From positions 90,306 to 154,305 of the forward strand of contig SCTM01000145.1 in assembly GCA_004297485.1 (NCBI GenBank): 64,000 nt of DNA. The letters are read 5' to 3'. Below are positions 47,729 through 59,980 of this stretch, piece after piece. A model generated the notes under the pieces. The model saw nothing but the letters and a program-made list of their open reading frames with translations, was not told where the DNA came from and searched no databases. The stretch comes from Rhodospirillaceae bacterium (GTDB lineage Bacteria; Pseudomonadota; Alphaproteobacteria; Rhodospirillales; Rhodospirillaceae). A program made the translations under genes and the position numbers. Position 1 is the first letter of the stretch, and every line of letters begins with the position of its first letter.

Positions 47729-47957
47729 GGGAAGCCGGAGGGTTTGAGGGCGGTGAATTGGAAGATGGAGAACCGGGAGCCGGGGAGGATGGCGTTCCGG
47801 GGACGATCTTAGCCCAGGCGGCGGCAAGACCCGTCATCAAGGCCGGGTCCTGGGCCAGTTTTGCGGCCTGTTCCTGCCATAAATCCATGTAACGCCGCGC
47901 CAGGGCGGCATAATCGATGGCCTTAGGATCGGCACCAGAATCGGTCGGAGGAGTCAT
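47523..47957 (-). CDS. PhaE-like/PHA-synthase-associated coiled-coil protein
   Basis: YMDLWQEQAAKLAQDPALMTGLAAAWAKI; C-terminal LRRLDALELRLAALE; overlaps phaC start. Confidence 0.6.
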   Translation of the reverse strand: MTPPTDSGADPKAIDYAALARRYMDLWQEQAAKLAQDPALMTGLAAAWAKIVPGTPSSPAPGSPSSNSPPSNPPASHAGSPSPGADGPKTAPPSSGDGSVDFSAVLRRLDALELRLAALESAKPSAPTSRSAAKSPRGKPRPAG

Positions 47958-48002
47958 CACTTTAAAAGTATACCCTGGCGGGATGACTTTGACACGATAC
48001 CG

Positions 48003-48017
48003 TTGTGCATAGCACAA
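48003..48017. promoter_or_regulatory. palindrome TTGTGC-ATA-GCACAA, candidate PhaR operator
   Basis: Perfect 6-bp arms in the divergent PhaE-like/phaR spacer. Confidence 0.55.
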
Positions 48018-48046
48018 TCGGTTCCTGGGCAGTGCGGGAGAAAAAG

Positions 48047-48670
48047 ATGGCTATGGCCGAACACAGTGATGGCGCCCCTTCAGTCGTGACGATCAAGAAG
48101 TACGCCAATCGGCGGCTCTACAATACGGCGACATCCAGTTACGTCACCCTCGACCACCTCGCCGAAATGGTGAAAAAGGGCGTCGATTTTGTCGTCACCG
48201 ATGCCAAGAGCGGAGAGGACATCACGCGCGGCGTACTGACACAGATTATCGTCGAGCAGGAAGGCAAGGGCCAAAACCTGCTGCCCATCAAGTTTCTGCG
48301 GCAGATCATCGGCTTCTACGGCGACGCCTTGGGCGGCTTGGTGCCGCGCTACTTGGAAAGCAGCATGTCTGCGTTCACCGACAACGAAGGCAATATGCGC
48401 AACATCCTACAGGATACTTTCAAGGGGCTGTTGCCCGTGCAGCAAATGGAAGAGATGGGCAAACAGAACATGGCGCTGTTCCAAAATGCCATGCGCATGT
48501 TCAACCCGTTCGCCCAAATGAACCGGAACACCCCAGCGGGCACCGCCTACCCGGGCCAAAACGAATCGAACCCCGGGGATACCGCCAAGGGCCCGGATAT
48601 CGAACCCCTCAAGGCTCAGATCAGCCAGATGCAAAGTCAGCTGGAAAAGCTGTTGAAGGAACGGAGCTAA
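48047..48670 (+). CDS. phaR: polyhydroxyalkanoate synthesis repressor PhaR
   Basis: VVTIKKYANRRLYNTATSSYVTLDHLAEMVKKGVDFVVTDAKSGEDITRGVLTQII. Confidence 0.97.
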   Translation: MAMAEHSDGAPSVVTIKKYANRRLYNTATSSYVTLDHLAEMVKKGVDFVVTDAKSGEDITRGVLTQIIVEQEGKGQNLLPIKFLRQIIGFYGDALGGLVPRYLESSMSAFTDNEGNMRNILQDTFKGLLPVQQMEEMGKQNMALFQNAMRMFNPFAQMNRNTPAGTAYPGQNESNPGDTAKGPDIEPLKAQISQMQSQLEKLLKERS

Positions 48671-48742
48671 GCCAAAGGCAGGGAGACCGGGCATTCCTGC
48701 GCCGTGCTGCGCCAATCAAATTGTGAAACCCGCCGGTACTAT

Positions 48743-48766
48743 TTTTAACATTTTAACATTTTAACA
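48743..48766. repeat. TTTTAACA x3 tandem microrepeat
   Basis: Read directly. Confidence 0.8.
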
Positions 48767-48903
48767 GAACAATTTTTTACAAATAACCCGGCGGTTTCCC
48801 ACCGTCTCATCGATACAATCTTGAGTGATCGCTTTTCGGAACTGGCACAGAAACCGCCAAATCTGAGGATGCGTATCATCAACTCAAGGGTGAGGGTGGG
48901 TCT

Positions 48904-49293
48904 ATGGACGGAGGTACGAAGAAGACCGTTCCGGCGAATCGGGCGAGTTCAATCGATCGCCATGTCGGCGCCCGGATTCGCGAAAGGCGTATCATGCTGG
49001 GCCTGAGCCAGCAGCAAATGGCCGACATGATCGGCGTGACATATCAGCAAGCCCATAAGTACGAACGGGGGATCAACCGCATCTCCGCCGGCCGCCTGTA
49101 CGAAATCACGCGGGTCCTCAACGTGCCGATCACCTATTTCTTTGAGGGTCTGGAATTGGGCGAGGACGATAGTGCGCTCAATCCACGTCAGCGCATGTGC
49201 CTGGAACTGGCGCGCAACTTCGCCAGCATCGGCAACCAGCGGCATCAGGAAGCTCTCAGTCAATTGGCGCGCGCCCTGGCTGCGCAGCAATAA
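48904..49293 (+). CDS. XRE-family transcriptional regulator
   Basis: VGARIRERRIMLGLSQQQMADMIGVTYQQAHKYERGINRISAGRLYEI. Confidence 0.92.
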   Translation: MDGGTKKTVPANRASSIDRHVGARIRERRIMLGLSQQQMADMIGVTYQQAHKYERGINRISAGRLYEITRVLNVPITYFFEGLELGEDDSALNPRQRMCLELARNFASIGNQRHQEALSQLARALAAQQ

Positions 49294-49348
49294 CGACATA
49301 TAACGACTCGAACGTCCTGGCCTTTCCGGGGGGAAAGCGAGCCGGACC

Positions 49349-49390
49349 AAAGGGCGGCAGCGGCGAAAGCCGGTGCCGCCCTTTCTCTTT
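49349..49390 (+). terminator. rho-independent terminator AAAGGGCGGCA...TGCCGCCCTTTctctttt
   Basis: 11-bp stem followed by pyrimidine/T-rich tail. Confidence 0.75.
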
Positions 49391-49420
49391 TGCTGGTCAT
49401 GTCCTCAGCGCCGGGGCGCG

Positions 49421-50203
49421 TCAAACGGCCTCAGCGACAAAGAAACAATAATCACCGATTAGAGTTTCAGCGGCTCGGCGCACTTCTCGCCAATGGCCTG
49501 TGTCGAGATCGCTGCGCAGCCTGCGCAGCCCGTCTTCCAGCTCATGATCGGAGCAATACTCCCGAAAGCCCGAGATGCCGGCGCGATAGGTTGGATCAAA
49601 GTAAAGGTCGGACCGATCTTTTCCGGCGTACCAAAAAAGATCCATCAAATCGTCCGGCACGAACCAAGGCACACATCGGGGTTCGGTAAATCCCGCGGCC
49701 ACGAGCGCGAGGCTCACGGTTTCCGCGGTGGGCATCCGCCAGATCGTTGATGCCATCGTCCGGGGAAAGTAATGGCCGATCCAGTAACTGTTCATCTGCT
49801 CCGGCGTCGATGAAAATATTACAAATCGTGTTCCGGTTTTCAAAATACGGCGGATTTCGGTGAACGATGCACGGCGATTTGGCCAGTGGTGAATGGTCAA
49901 CGTCGCAACGGCTCCGGAGAACTCTCCGGTGCTGAACGGCATATCGTCACTGTAGCTATTGACCCACCGGACATCATCGGACTTATGGCGCGCATGGCCG
50001 AGCATTTCGCGCGAAGGATCGACCGCGGTCATTTTGAATCCGTGCCGGGCCAATGCCGTCGTGTAGTTGCCGGTGCCGCAGACGACACGGCCCGGTTTGA
50101 TTCCAGTCACATAAGAACGCAGTTCTCGGCGTGAATTGGCGACGATACTAAGTGCTGAAAAGCAACGCCAAGCGCTCCGGCAAGCCCCTGATATACCGAA
50201 CAT
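49421..50203 (-). CDS. class I SAM methyltransferase, possibly 5'-truncated/decayed
   Basis: VVCGTGNYTTALARHGFKMTAVDPSREML lacks the usual D-x-G of motif I; poor N-terminus. Confidence 0.55.
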   Translation of the reverse strand: MFGISGACRSAWRCFSALSIVANSRRELRSYVTGIKPGRVVCGTGNYTTALARHGFKMTAVDPSREMLGHARHKSDDVRWVNSYSDDMPFSTGEFSGAVATLTIHHWPNRRASFTEIRRILKTGTRFVIFSSTPEQMNSYWIGHYFPRTMASTIWRMPTAETVSLALVAAGFTEPRCVPWFVPDDLMDLFWYAGKDRSDLYFDPTYRAGISGFREYCSDHELEDGLRRLRSDLDTGHWREVRRAAETLIGDYCFFVAEAV

Positions 50204-50210
50204 TCGGTAT
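50193..50210. promoter_or_regulatory. palindrome ATACCGAA-CA-TTCGGTAT, TetR-type operator-like
   Basis: 8-bp perfect arms. Confidence 0.45.
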
Positions 50211-50228
50211 GCTGCATTTGGGCACGTC

Positions 50229-53549
<3,321 letters not shown>

Positions 53550-53752
53550 GGGGCGATCCTAGCGGCTTGCGTCTGCGGGCCTATCCCAACGCTCGAACGC
53601 CGAGTATTGGGTTAGGCGGCCGACCATTGTTTAACCCAACGGTCCCCATGAGGCGGAAGAATTCGCCTGATTCGGCCGACGGGGGTTGGGAATTGCAGCG
53701 CCGCGCTTTATAAAGCATTTTCCTGGCGTTACGAGTAAAACGGTGCATCGGC

Positions 53753-54247
53753 GTGGTGAGTTGGTTTTGGCAGAAACTTGACCTGTTCCTGGCCGCAACG
53801 GTGATTGCCCTTGCGGGTGTCGCCGCCTCCCAGGGTCACGAAGTCATCGTTCAGTACATTCAGCAGCTTGATGCGCGCGTCGATCAGGCCCGGGACCATC
53901 TCACCGACGTGCAGACCGGACTGCGCTATCGGGTCATGGGCGACACTGTCCGCGCCGAATTGGAAGCTGAAGCGCAAGGGATCTTCAACACCCTGAAGCA
54001 GAAACAGGACGCCGTCGTCGGCGCCAACGCCCTCACCCGCCCGGTTGCTTTGGCACGGCATCGTGACAAGGCGATTCTCGCAAATACGTGGCATGGATTC
54101 AGACCGGCGCTGCCGACCACGGCGGGCGCGGCGCTCTATGCCGTTATCGGAATGATCCTCGGCTTTATCGCCTACGAGGCGATCAAAGTACCGATCATGT
54201 TCATCGTCCGCGAACCACGCCGCCGCAAATTCCGCCGACGGGGCTAG
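53753..54247 (+). CDS. DUF2937-family membrane protein
   Basis: WFWQKLDLFLAATVIALAGVAASQ...; two TM segments. Confidence 0.65.
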   Translation: MVSWFWQKLDLFLAATVIALAGVAASQGHEVIVQYIQQLDARVDQARDHLTDVQTGLRYRVMGDTVRAELEAEAQGIFNTLKQKQDAVVGANALTRPVALARHRDKAILANTWHGFRPALPTTAGAALYAVIGMILGFIAYEAIKVPIMFIVREPRRRKFRRRG

Positions 54248-54271
54248 AGCAAGATTTGATGAAGGTGAATC

Positions 54272-54337
54272 GCCCCCTCACCGCCTCGCTCTGCTCGGCA
54301 CCCTCTCCCCGGCGGGGAGAGGGTTGGGGTGAGGGGG
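54272..54337. repeat. nested palindromic intergenic element (CCCCCTCACC...CCCTCTCCCCGGCGGGGAGAGGG...GGTGAGGGGG)
   Basis: Inner 10-bp stem and outer 10-bp stem visible. Confidence 0.85.
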
Positions 54338-54370
54338 AAAGAGCGCTTCAACGTGAGGCAATCAGGCTCG

Positions 54371-54396
54371 AGTGGAGCGGATTTGACACGCGCTAC
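54371..54396. repeat. half REP-like element R5 (AGTGGAGCGGATTTGACACGCGCTAC)
   Basis: Near match to R1 left arm at 365-391. Confidence 0.6.
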
Positions 54397-54445
54397 CCAG
54401 GTAACCGCAGGGCCGCGGAGCGCGTATTGGCATCGGACCGCGCGT

Positions 54446-56668
54446 TCACGATCCCGAGCTTGACGAAGTCGATGTCGAGGCCGTGAGGTCGCATTTTGCC
54501 GACAGGTCCGTGAGCAGTCCAACCTGGTTGTTTGCGACCACGTGCTGAAGATACCCGGCAAAGTTCGTCAGCAGCACGTTGTACTGATAGGTTCCCGATG
54601 AGGTCGCGCTGGCCAGGGCTGGCACCGCGGCTTCGATCTGCGGTTCGGTAATATCGTAGCTCGCCCCGGCCGGGATCGCCGGTGAAGTCCACTGCGCCAC
54701 CTGCTGTCCCGATCCGGGATTGGTGAAAGTCAGAGTCGCCGTTCCCGCGACAGCGCCCGGATTGACGATCCGGATGTGCGAGACATAACCGGAATTGTTC
54801 GCGGCATCGATGTTGAGCAACGTCGTGCCGTCGGTGGAAAGTCCGGCTGGACAACTCGTCAGATTGCCGAGCACGCCCAGGTTATTGGTCCATAGGATGT
54901 ACTGCACATAGCCGCCGAACGTGCTCGCGGCCTCCAGGTTGTAATAGCTGCGGCCGGTTGCGGCGATGGTTTGGCCTTGGGCCGCAACCGCGTTCTTCTC
55001 GATGTCGCTGAGGGCGATCTGCGCCGACGCCCCGGCCGGAACAGAACTGGACGTATATGTCCCCAGAGACGTGCCGGAGACAGCATCGCGAATCGTGAAA
55101 GTGATCGTGCCAGATGTGGACGTGCTGTTGTAAACGCGCAGGAACGAAAGCCCGAGGGTGCTGGCGTTGGAGCTGATGATCTGGTTGAACACTAGGCGAT
55201 TGTGGCCTGCAACGAAGTTGATGGCATGCATCACCTGAATCTTCGGCACCGTGAACCCGGCACCGCTGCGCGTCACCGCGATGCCCGTGGTTTTCAGCGC
55301 CTGCTCGATCTGATCGGCGGTCGCCGTGGGAAATGCCGAACGCACCACCGCCCAGGCTCCGGCCACGTGAGGCGTTGCCATTGACGTTCCACTAAACGCC
55401 GCGCTCAAGCCGGAACCGGACCCCGCCGCCCCGACAATGTTTTCGCCCGGCCCCATCAGGTCGACGGTGGTGGCGAAATTAGAAAAACTGGAAACGTGGG
55501 TGGAATCGTCCGTGGAGCCGATCGCCTCGGACGTCGAAATGCACGCCGGTTCTTCCACCTTCCCGGTGATCCCGTCGTTGCCGGCGGCGATCATCACGGC
55601 GATGCCCTTGGCGCGCAAATTGTCGATGGCGACCTTGCGTGGATCATCGTCGCAGTAACCGGTCTTAGTGTCACCGCCGAGGCTCATGTTGACGGCGGCG
55701 ATGTTGTAGGTGGCGGCGTTCTGGTTGATGTAGTCGAGCGCGTCGAGCGTGGCCATTTCGTCGGTGATTTCGCATGGCGTGTTGTTGCCGCAGACTCCTG
55801 TACCGGAGTCCGATGAAAACACGTCGATGGGCATGAACTTGGCGCCACGAGCCACACCGAAATTGGTGCCGTCGTTGCCCACCGCGATGGACGCCACATT
55901 ACTGCCGTGGTCGCAACGCCCGGCGCCCGTTCCAGAGGTTGGACAATTGGAGGCAGCGCCCGAACTAATCTGCGGCGTTTGTCCCGACGGACATTCCGCC
56001 GTCAGCGCACCGCCTTGACCATCACTGCCAGTATCAGCGAAGCACGCATCGCCCACGTTCTTGCCGCTCAACATGGGGTGGTTGATGTTAAAGCCGCCGT
56101 CGAGCACCGCGACCGTATAGCCCTGGCCCTGATAGCCGGCGGCCCAGGCGTTGGGAACGTCGATGGAGGCGACCGAGGCCGCGAGCGAACCGCTATAGGC
56201 GACGGCTTGCTGGCGGTCGACGCTGCCGCTGGCCACGACCGGCGTGGGCAACTTGCGCTCCATCTGAACGAGATGCACCGAAGCCACCTCGGGCATGGCC
56301 GCGAGACTCATGAGCTGATCGGCGTTCACCACCGCCCCGGCGAAGGGCAGCGTCTTGTAACGTCGCATAAGGGGAATATTGGCGGCTTGCAGCCGCTGCT
56401 CGAACGCGGGGGCTGCCGCCGCCACGGTGGCGCGTTGCATATCGACCGACTGCGCCATCGTCCAAGCGCGCCGGCCGCCGCTGTCCGTCTTCATGGTGAT
56501 GATGACCCGCGCCGAACCCACACGCTGCACTTCGTGCATGACATCGTTGATATCGGCCCGTGCCGGGACGCCCATCGCCAGAAGAACGCCGAGGATCGCA
56601 AGCGCAGGCAATAGGGCGCGTCTGCAGGAAACACCGCGCAATAGGGGGATGATATGTGTGTCAGGCAT
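54446..56668 (-). CDS. secreted S8-family serine peptidase (subtilase)
   Basis: TVAVLDGGFNINHPML; CDHGSNVASIAVG; FSGTSMATPHVAGAWAVV; signal peptide. Confidence 0.92.
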   Translation of the reverse strand: MPDTHIIPLLRGVSCRRALLPALAILGVLLAMGVPARADINDVMHEVQRVGSARVIITMKTDSGGRRAWTMAQSVDMQRATVAAAAPAFEQRLQAANIPLMRRYKTLPFAGAVVNADQLMSLAAMPEVASVHLVQMERKLPTPVVASGSVDRQQAVAYSGSLAASVASIDVPNAWAAGYQGQGYTVAVLDGGFNINHPMLSGKNVGDACFADTGSDGQGGALTAECPSGQTPQISSGAASNCPTSGTGAGRCDHGSNVASIAVGNDGTNFGVARGAKFMPIDVFSSDSGTGVCGNNTPCEITDEMATLDALDYINQNAATYNIAAVNMSLGGDTKTGYCDDDPRKVAIDNLRAKGIAVMIAAGNDGITGKVEEPACISTSEAIGSTDDSTHVSSFSNFATTVDLMGPGENIVGAAGSGSGLSAAFSGTSMATPHVAGAWAVVRSAFPTATADQIEQALKTTGIAVTRSGAGFTVPKIQVMHAINFVAGHNRLVFNQIISSNASTLGLSFLRVYNSTSTSGTITFTIRDAVSGTSLGTYTSSSVPAGASAQIALSDIEKNAVAAQGQTIAATGRSYYNLEAASTFGGYVQYILWTNNLGVLGNLTSCPAGLSTDGTTLLNIDAANNSGYVSHIRIVNPGAVAGTATLTFTNPGSGQQVAQWTSPAIPAGASYDITEPQIEAAVPALASATSSGTYQYNVLLTNFAGYLQHVVANNQVGLLTDLSAKCDLTASTSTSSSSGS

Positions 56669-56985
56669 ATTCTTCACAGGCCACCAAAACAAATACGCGC
56701 AGACGGGACCGCCGTTGCGCGTCAACCTTTGGAGACCGTGGTATGGGCCTGTAAGGCCCCTCGTGTTCGTTGACAACTATGCCGGGGTAACCGGGTTTTG
56801 TCCACAGTCCTTAACCAGCCCGCCGGGCGCATTCCGTCAAGCCCGCCGACCCTACAGAGCCCGCCTTAACAATCTATTTGTAACAATCGGTTAGACCAAG
56901 GTTTCGGGCGATTCATCCGGCGGCTGGATCGGACCCCGTGAAAGTGCGACAAAGCCAAAGCTCCACTCGAATCAATAATTTCCGC

Positions 56986-57055
56986 GTGGTCCTTTGATTA
57001 TAACATTCGCAAGACAGTCCACCGAACCGGTAGGCGAATGTTAGGATCGGACCAC
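56986..57055. repeat. REP-like palindrome R3 (near-identical copy of R2)
   Basis: 66/70 identical to 457-526 by direct comparison. Confidence 0.9.
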
Positions 57056-57091
57056 TAGCAGGCACCGGCGGGCCGGGGAGACCACAAAGAC

Positions 57092-58741
57092 ATGGCGCAG
57101 AGCGAGAGCCAAAGCCACCGGGCAGCACGCGTTCTGCCGGCGGTCGTCGTCCTGCTCCTGGCCGCAGCGGCCTATGGCGCCATCGCGACCAACGTCTTTC
57201 ACAATGGCGGCATCTCCTTCGCGGAGGGCCTCTATATGGTCAAGTCCTGGTGGTATGTGACCGGGGCCGCGGCACCCTATACGGCCACCGATGCCACGCG
57301 GACGACGCCGCTCTATTTTTATCTGCTGGGCTGGTGGCAAAGCCTCGCCGGGATCGGTGTCGTACCGGCGCGCGCGCTGTCCTGTGGTCTCGGCCTCGTC
57401 AACGGCGCGCTTCTGTTCGCCATCTGCCGGCGCCTGACCGGCAACGTCCTCGCCGCGGCGGCAGCCGTCATGTTGCTGCTGGCGACGCCCACGACCGCCT
57501 TTTACTTCGCCATGGCGGTCCCGACGGCAACGGTTTCGGCCCTCCATCTGGCGGCAATCTGGCTGATTGTCGCGGGACTTGGCCGGCCGCGCGTCGGCGC
57601 GACCATTGTCTTTGGCCTGATTTGCGTGGCGCTCTATTTCACGCGCCAGAACATGATCCTCGCGGTGGTCATGCTGGCGCCGCTTTATGTTGCCGCCATC
57701 GGCCGTGGGCGATGGCTGCACGCGGCACTGCTTCTGGCAACGATGGCGATCGCCACCGCCGCACTGCTGCTGGTATTTCCGGACCGCCTTGCCGGTTATG
57801 CCATGCACTTGCCGGTGATCACGCCCTACCTGGAACGCTGGGGTGTACTGCCGACCGATCTCGCGCTGATCGACGAGGGCACCACCGGGCCGACGACAAT
57901 GGCACTCGCCCTTGACCGGCTCCATCTCGCCGATTTCGTCAATGGGTTCCTGCTGCCGTTCTCGGGCATCGTCGCCTTGGCACTGTTGTTGTTCTTTGTC
58001 GCCGGCCGGGGCTTGCGCGTGTTGTGGATCGCGCCCTTGTATTTCGCCGCCTTGGTGGCGGGGCATTTCGTGGCAACCGCCGGGAACTGCACCACCTGCC
58101 TGCCGGACTACGGCAGCACCTATATGGCGGCGGGCGCCCTTGCCGCCGCCCTCACCCTGGCCGTGCTGGCCAGCCGCGTCCGGCACAGTAAAACTCCGCC
58201 GGCACTGGTCATTGTCGGCGGCGCACTCATCGCAACGGGTATGAACGTTTTCGCGCCGGCATTGGCAACCCGCGACGAATACCTGTTTTTCCCGGCGCCG
58301 CTTCTGGCGCAGAGCGGCACGGGCAGCGCGCCGTCGGAAATCGATCCGTTTGCCCAGTGGCTGGCGACCTCCATACCCATGGGCGAGCCGATCCTGCTGA
58401 TCCACAATCTGGGTGGACTGCCCTATGCGGTTTTCCGCGCGGGACACGTTTTCCCGGTGCAGAACTTCAATCCCGCCGCGACCCATCGGGTCTTGCGGCC
58501 ACGCCTCAGTTCGACCACCCGCGAGGCGGTACAAGCCGCGGTGGAAGCGGAATCCCTGTGGACCGACGATACACTGCGGCGATGGCTGGAGCGGGACTAT
58601 GATCTGGTCCTGTTCCAGGACAACAAAGCGGTCGACCAAAGCGCGATCGTTGCGGTCCTGACACAGCGGTTCGACGTTGCCGGTACGACGACCTTTCACG
58701 GCGCGAACCTGATCCTCTACAAGCGCAAGCCCGCGCAGTAA
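57092..58741 (+). CDS. GT-C/ArnT-like polytopic membrane protein
   Basis: Many hydrophobic segments; SFAEGLYMVKSWWYVTGAAAPYTATDATRTTPLYFYLLG; polysaccharide locus. Confidence 0.7.
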   Translation: MAQSESQSHRAARVLPAVVVLLLAAAAYGAIATNVFHNGGISFAEGLYMVKSWWYVTGAAAPYTATDATRTTPLYFYLLGWWQSLAGIGVVPARALSCGLGLVNGALLFAICRRLTGNVLAAAAAVMLLLATPTTAFYFAMAVPTATVSALHLAAIWLIVAGLGRPRVGATIVFGLICVALYFTRQNMILAVVMLAPLYVAAIGRGRWLHAALLLATMAIATAALLLVFPDRLAGYAMHLPVITPYLERWGVLPTDLALIDEGTTGPTTMALALDRLHLADFVNGFLLPFSGIVALALLLFFVAGRGLRVLWIAPLYFAALVAGHFVATAGNCTTCLPDYGSTYMAAGALAAALTLAVLASRVRHSKTPPALVIVGGALIATGMNVFAPALATRDEYLFFPAPLLAQSGTGSAPSEIDPFAQWLATSIPMGEPILLIHNLGGLPYAVFRAGHVFPVQNFNPAATHRVLRPRLSSTTREAVQAAVEAESLWTDDTLRRWLERDYDLVLFQDNKAVDQSAIVAVLTQRFDVAGTTTFHGANLILYKRKPAQ

Positions 58742-58760
58742 TCGCACACCCACACCAGCC

Positions 58761-59948
58761 ATGACCCGCAAGTCCGCCGATTCCCGGCTCGCAAGCTGGC
58801 CGGTTTATGAGGCCGACGAGATCGCCGCGGTCACCGCCGTGCTGCGCTCCGGGCATGGAAATTATTGGACCGGCAACGAGGGCCACGCCTTTGAGCGCGA
58901 ATACGCCGCCCATTGCGGCGTAGCCCACGGGCTGGCGGTCGCCAACGGCACTGTTGCCCTCGAACTCGCGCTCTACGGTCTCGACATCGGCCCCGGCGAC
59001 GAGGTCATTGTCCCGGCCAAAACCTTCATCGCCACCGCCGCGGCGGTGGTTCAGCGCGGCGCGCGGCCGGTGGTCGCCGATATCGATCCCCTGTCTCAAA
59101 ACCTGACGGCCGCGACCGTCGCGGCGGCATTAAGCCCGCGTACACGGGCAATCATCGCGGTTCATCTCGCCGGCTGGCCGGTGGACATGAAACCCCTCAT
59201 GGAACTCGCACACACCCACCACATGGCGGTCATCGAAGACTGTGCCCAGGCCAATGGCGCCGCGGATCACGGCCGAGCCGTGGGCGGTATCGGCCATGTG
59301 GGATGTTTTTCGTTCTGTCAGGACAAAATCATTTCCACCGGCGGCGAAGGCGGCATGGTGGTCACCGCTGACGAACAGGCCTATCGGCGCATGTGGGCGT
59401 TTCGCGATCACGGCAAGGATTTCCAGCGCGCGACCGCCACGGAAACCACCGCCGGATTTCAATTTCTGGTCGACCGCTTCGGCACCAATTGGCGCATGAC
59501 CGAAATGCAGGCAGCGATCGGACGCGTGCAACTGCAAAAGTTGCCAGGCTGGGTGGCGCGGCGGCGGCACATCGCCACCGTTCTAAGCCAGGCTCTCGGC
59601 GCGTTGAACGCCGTCAAGGTCCCCGACCCGCCGGACCATGCCCACCACAGCTTTTACAAATTCGTTTTCCAGGTCGATCCCGCAATACTCAAGGACGGAT
59701 GGGACCGGGATCGCATTATCGCAACGCTCGAGGCGGAGGGCATACCCGCCCGCGTCGGCGGTTGTCCGGATATTTCCCGGGAGGCGGCGTTCGCTCATCA
59801 TGGCTTCGCCACGACAGTCCCCCATCCCGGCGCGGACTGGCTGGCGCAGCGTACCATCATGTTGCCGGTGCACCCGACCTTGACCGACGGCAACGTCGCT
59901 TTTCTGGCAGAGACCACCCGCGACGTCATACGCGCCGCGGTGCGATGA
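58761..59948 (+). CDS. DegT/DnrJ/EryC1/StrS aminotransferase
   Basis: EREYAAHCGVAHGLAVANGTVALELAL; VIEDCAQANGA; FSFCQDKIISTGGEGGMVVT. Confidence 0.95.
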   Translation: MTRKSADSRLASWPVYEADEIAAVTAVLRSGHGNYWTGNEGHAFEREYAAHCGVAHGLAVANGTVALELALYGLDIGPGDEVIVPAKTFIATAAAVVQRGARPVVADIDPLSQNLTAATVAAALSPRTRAIIAVHLAGWPVDMKPLMELAHTHHMAVIEDCAQANGAADHGRAVGGIGHVGCFSFCQDKIISTGGEGGMVVTADEQAYRRMWAFRDHGKDFQRATATETTAGFQFLVDRFGTNWRMTEMQAAIGRVQLQKLPGWVARRRHIATVLSQALGALNAVKVPDPPDHAHHSFYKFVFQVDPAILKDGWDRDRIIATLEAEGIPARVGGCPDISREAAFAHHGFATTVPHPGADWLAQRTIMLPVHPTLTDGNVAFLAETTRDVIRAAVR

Positions 59949-59980
59949 AATCTCCGCGCGGCGGCGGCAATGGAACTTCA

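Noticed and set aside
57041-58771. 576-aa minus-strand ORF
   Set aside because: Antisense to a membrane protein gene; very Arg/Gln-rich, no credible domain.
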